Positions 8,060 through 8,980 of a DNA stretch of 8,980 nt are shown here, in pieces. Under the pieces are notes generated by a model, which ran no database searches, was not told the DNA's origin, and worked only from the letters and a program-made list of their open reading frames with translations. Location: assembly GCA_945876515.1 (NCBI GenBank), contig CAMCPF010000095.1, positions 1 through 8,980 of the forward strand, read 5' to 3'. This DNA is from Candidatus Kuenenia stuttgartensis (GTDB lineage Bacteria; Planctomycetota; Planctomycetia; Pirellulales; UBA1268). Within the stretch, counting starts at the first letter, position 1; the number at the start of each line of letters is the position of its first letter. A program made the translations under genes and the position numbers.

Positions 8060-8458
8060 ATGAACGCGGATTCGTCGAACAACCAGACCTCGGTCGTCAA
8101 CGAACTGGCCCGGGAGCGGAACCGCGAGGCGGCCGACCGGACGCTGCTGGCCTGGATCCGCACGAGCCTGGCGATGATCAGCCTCGGCTTCGCGATCGAG
8201 CGGGTTGGCCAGGTGGCGTTTGTGATGGACGGCCGGTTGGCCAACTTCTCGCCGCTCAAGACCCGCGTGTTCGGCTCGGCCCTGATCGTGCTGGGCATCA
8301 CGGCCACGCTCGTGGGGATGTGGGAGCACCGCCACGTGCTGGCCGCGATCAAGAATGCCGACTACCGCTACGCCGACCGCCCGGCCGTGGCCCGGTGGAT
8401 GGGCATCGGCCTCGTGTGCGTGGGCCTGGCCGCCCTGGCCGTGATCCTGATGTATTGA
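8060..8458 (+). CDS. DUF202 / YidH-type inner-membrane protein
   Basis: A 132-residue integral membrane protein. Seen: a polar N-terminus (1-25), then the family signature D26-R-T-L-L-A-W-I-R-T-S-L37 running into transmembrane helix 1 (about 37-56), helix 2 (about 70-88), a basic loop (W88-E-H-R-H and K98-N-A-D-Y-R-Y), and helix 3 (about 113-131), ending two residues later. The R-T-x-L-A-W-x-R-T-S motif and three-helix layout are diagnostic of the DUF202 family, to which E. coli YidH belongs. The length is full for the family. The molecular function of the family is not established. The related membrane portion in eukaryotic VTC polyphosphate polymerase subunits hints at envelope or polyphosphate links, but nothing here tests that. 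The ATG lies 9 bases after the A2M stop, so the two genes are probably co-transcribed. The nearest ribosome-binding match is inside the A2M gene. Confidence 0.9.
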   Translation: MNADSSNNQTSVVNELARERNREAADRTLLAWIRTSLAMISLGFAIERVGQVAFVMDGRLANFSPLKTRVFGSALIVLGITATLVGMWEHRHVLAAIKNADYRYADRPAVARWMGIGLVCVGLAALAVILMY

Positions 8459-8534
8459 GCGCCGGCGGCCGGGCGAGGTCGCTGGCTTTTGCGACACCCG
8501 CGCGCATAGCATCACCCAAGGGCGAGGCGGACGG

Positions 8535-8555
8535 CTCTTCCGCGCAGCGGGAGAG
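8535..8555 (+). promoter_or_regulatory. Strong hairpin directly upstream of the ribosome-binding site of the last gene
   Basis: Bases 8535-8543 (ctcttccgc) pair with 8547-8555 (gcgggagag) around a GCA loop. This gives 9 bp with one U-G wobble in RNA. The stem ends three bases before the Shine-Dalgarno sequence at 8559-8565. A competing pairing of 8536-8541 with 8557-8562 would cover that Shine-Dalgarno sequence, so the leader could in principle exist in open and closed forms. This is pairing seen by eye, without energy calculation. It could also simply stabilise the 5' end of the message. Confidence 0.4.
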
Positions 8556-8558
8556 AGG

Positions 8559-8565
8559 AAGGAGG
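8559..8565 (+). promoter_or_regulatory. Near-consensus Shine-Dalgarno sequence that fixes the start at 8572
   Basis: AAGGAGG, followed by a 6-base spacer and the ATG at 8572. It is the strongest ribosome-binding site in the window and decides the start of the truncated gene that follows. Confidence 0.85.
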
Positions 8566-8571
8566 TTCGCC

Positions 8572-8980
8572 ATGGAGGCCTGCAGGATCGGGCGGCGGCA
8601 GACCCGGCGGCAGTGGCCGCTGGCGGTCGAGTCCTGCGAGCGGCGGCTCGTGATGAGCGGCACGGGGCTCTTGCCCGCCTACGACACGGGCACTCCCGAC
8701 GTCGTCGACATCTGGGTCGACCCTGCGGCCGGGAATGACGCCCGGAGCGGGGCCTCGCGGGAACTGGCCATGCGGACCCTCTCCGAGGCTTGGCGGCGGG
8801 TGCCGATGGGAACCACGCTTTCCCAAGGTGTCCGGATCAATCTCGTGGCCGGCACCTACCCCGAGTCGGCCGTGCCCCACTTCTGGGAGAGCCGCCACGG
8901 CACGTTCACGGCGCCGGTGATCATCCGGGCCGCCGACGGGGCGGGCCCCGCCCGGCTGCCGAATCTCCACATCTTCGACT
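8572..8980 (+). CDS. N-terminal part of a probable beta-helix protein with a planctomycete LEPR-like motif (cut by window end)
   Basis: Open reading frame without a stop; 136 codons are visible and the gene continues beyond the window. Seen: a very basic start (R5, R8, R9, R12, R13), then A18-V-E-S-C-E-R-R-L-V-M-S-G30, then a short linker, then D46-I-W-V-D-P-A-A-G-N-D56 ... S-G60, then R68-T-L-S-E-A73, then I89-N-L-V-A-G-T-Y-P-E98. Known: large planctomycete surface or secreted proteins often begin with Arg-rich sequence followed by 'LE-x-LE-x-R-x-LL-S'; the copy here keeps E-S-x-E-R-R-L-x-x-S. The WVDP..GND..SG..... RTL..A pattern followed by V-x-x-G-T-Y is the typical opening of right-handed parallel beta-helix (pectate-lyase-like, DUF1565-type) domains. 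Inferred: a large exported or surface protein that binds or cleaves polysaccharide. No ordinary signal peptide is visible, as is common for proteins with this N-terminus. Start set by AAGGAGG at 8559-8565. The gap of 113 bases and own leader hairpin suggest separate control from the DUF202 gene. Confidence 0.8.
   Translation, partial: MEACRIGRRQTRRQWPLAVESCERRLVMSGTGLLPAYDTGTPDVVDIWVDPAAGNDARSGASRELAMRTLSEAWRRVPMGTTLSQGVRINLVAGTYPESAVPHFWESRHGTFTAPVIIRAADGAGPARLPNLHIFD

Noticed and set aside
8478..8512. Stem GTCGC/GCGAC and weak promoter-like boxes (TTGCGA 8489-8494, TAGCAT 8507-8512)
   Set aside because: The stem has only 5 bp, and the two boxes are 12 bases apart, too close for a standard sigma-70 promoter.
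207..8515. Long open frames on the minus strand (207-1448, 1724-3922, 4136-5830, 5975-8515; 413 to 846 codons)
   Set aside because: They lie exactly opposite well-supported + strand genes, have His/Arg/Pro/Leu-rich translations with no recognisable domain, and are the usual antisense shadows of high-GC codon bias.

Overview
The window reads as chromosomal DNA of a GC-rich planctomycete, most likely of the Pirellulales type. This is inferred from the protein families, not from a marker gene: a secreted tandem DUF1080 protein, a very large secreted alpha-2-macroglobulin-like protein, and a protein whose arginine-rich N-terminus carries a variant of the planctomycete 'LE-x-LE-x-R-x-LL' motif followed by the start of a beta-helix domain. 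All four genes lie on the + strand.

Layout: (1) 1-155 is a short leader with no recognisable gene. (2) 156-1496 encodes a secreted or lipid-anchored protein with two DUF1080 (3-keto-disaccharide hydrolase / ConA-like fold) domains. (3) 1497-1705 is a gap holding a cluster of overlapping palindromes just after the stop codon, then the GC-rich leader of the next gene. (4) 1706-8050 encodes a 2114-residue exported alpha-2-macroglobulin (A2M) family protein. Its macroglobulin domains, bait-like linker, alpha-alpha toroid and C-terminal domain are all recognisable, but the thioester tetrad is replaced (Ser and Thr where Cys and Gln are expected). (5) Nine bases downstream, 8060-8458 encodes a three-helix DUF202/YidH-type inner-membrane protein, probably in the same operon. 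(6) 8459-8571 is a leader with a strong hairpin directly in front of a near-perfect Shine-Dalgarno sequence. (7) 8572 to the window edge is the 5' part of a gene for a probable beta-helix (pectate-lyase-like) protein, cut off by the end of the window.

No tRNA, rRNA, insertion sequence, CRISPR array or attachment site is visible. The genes look like ordinary envelope and extracellular functions: glycan handling, envelope protection or protease trapping, and a large surface or secreted protein. I do not see a convincing new multi-gene system. The most unusual points are the degenerate thioester site with several extra basic/proline-rich linkers in the A2M protein, its tight linkage to a DUF202 membrane protein, and the structured leaders and palindrome cluster between genes.
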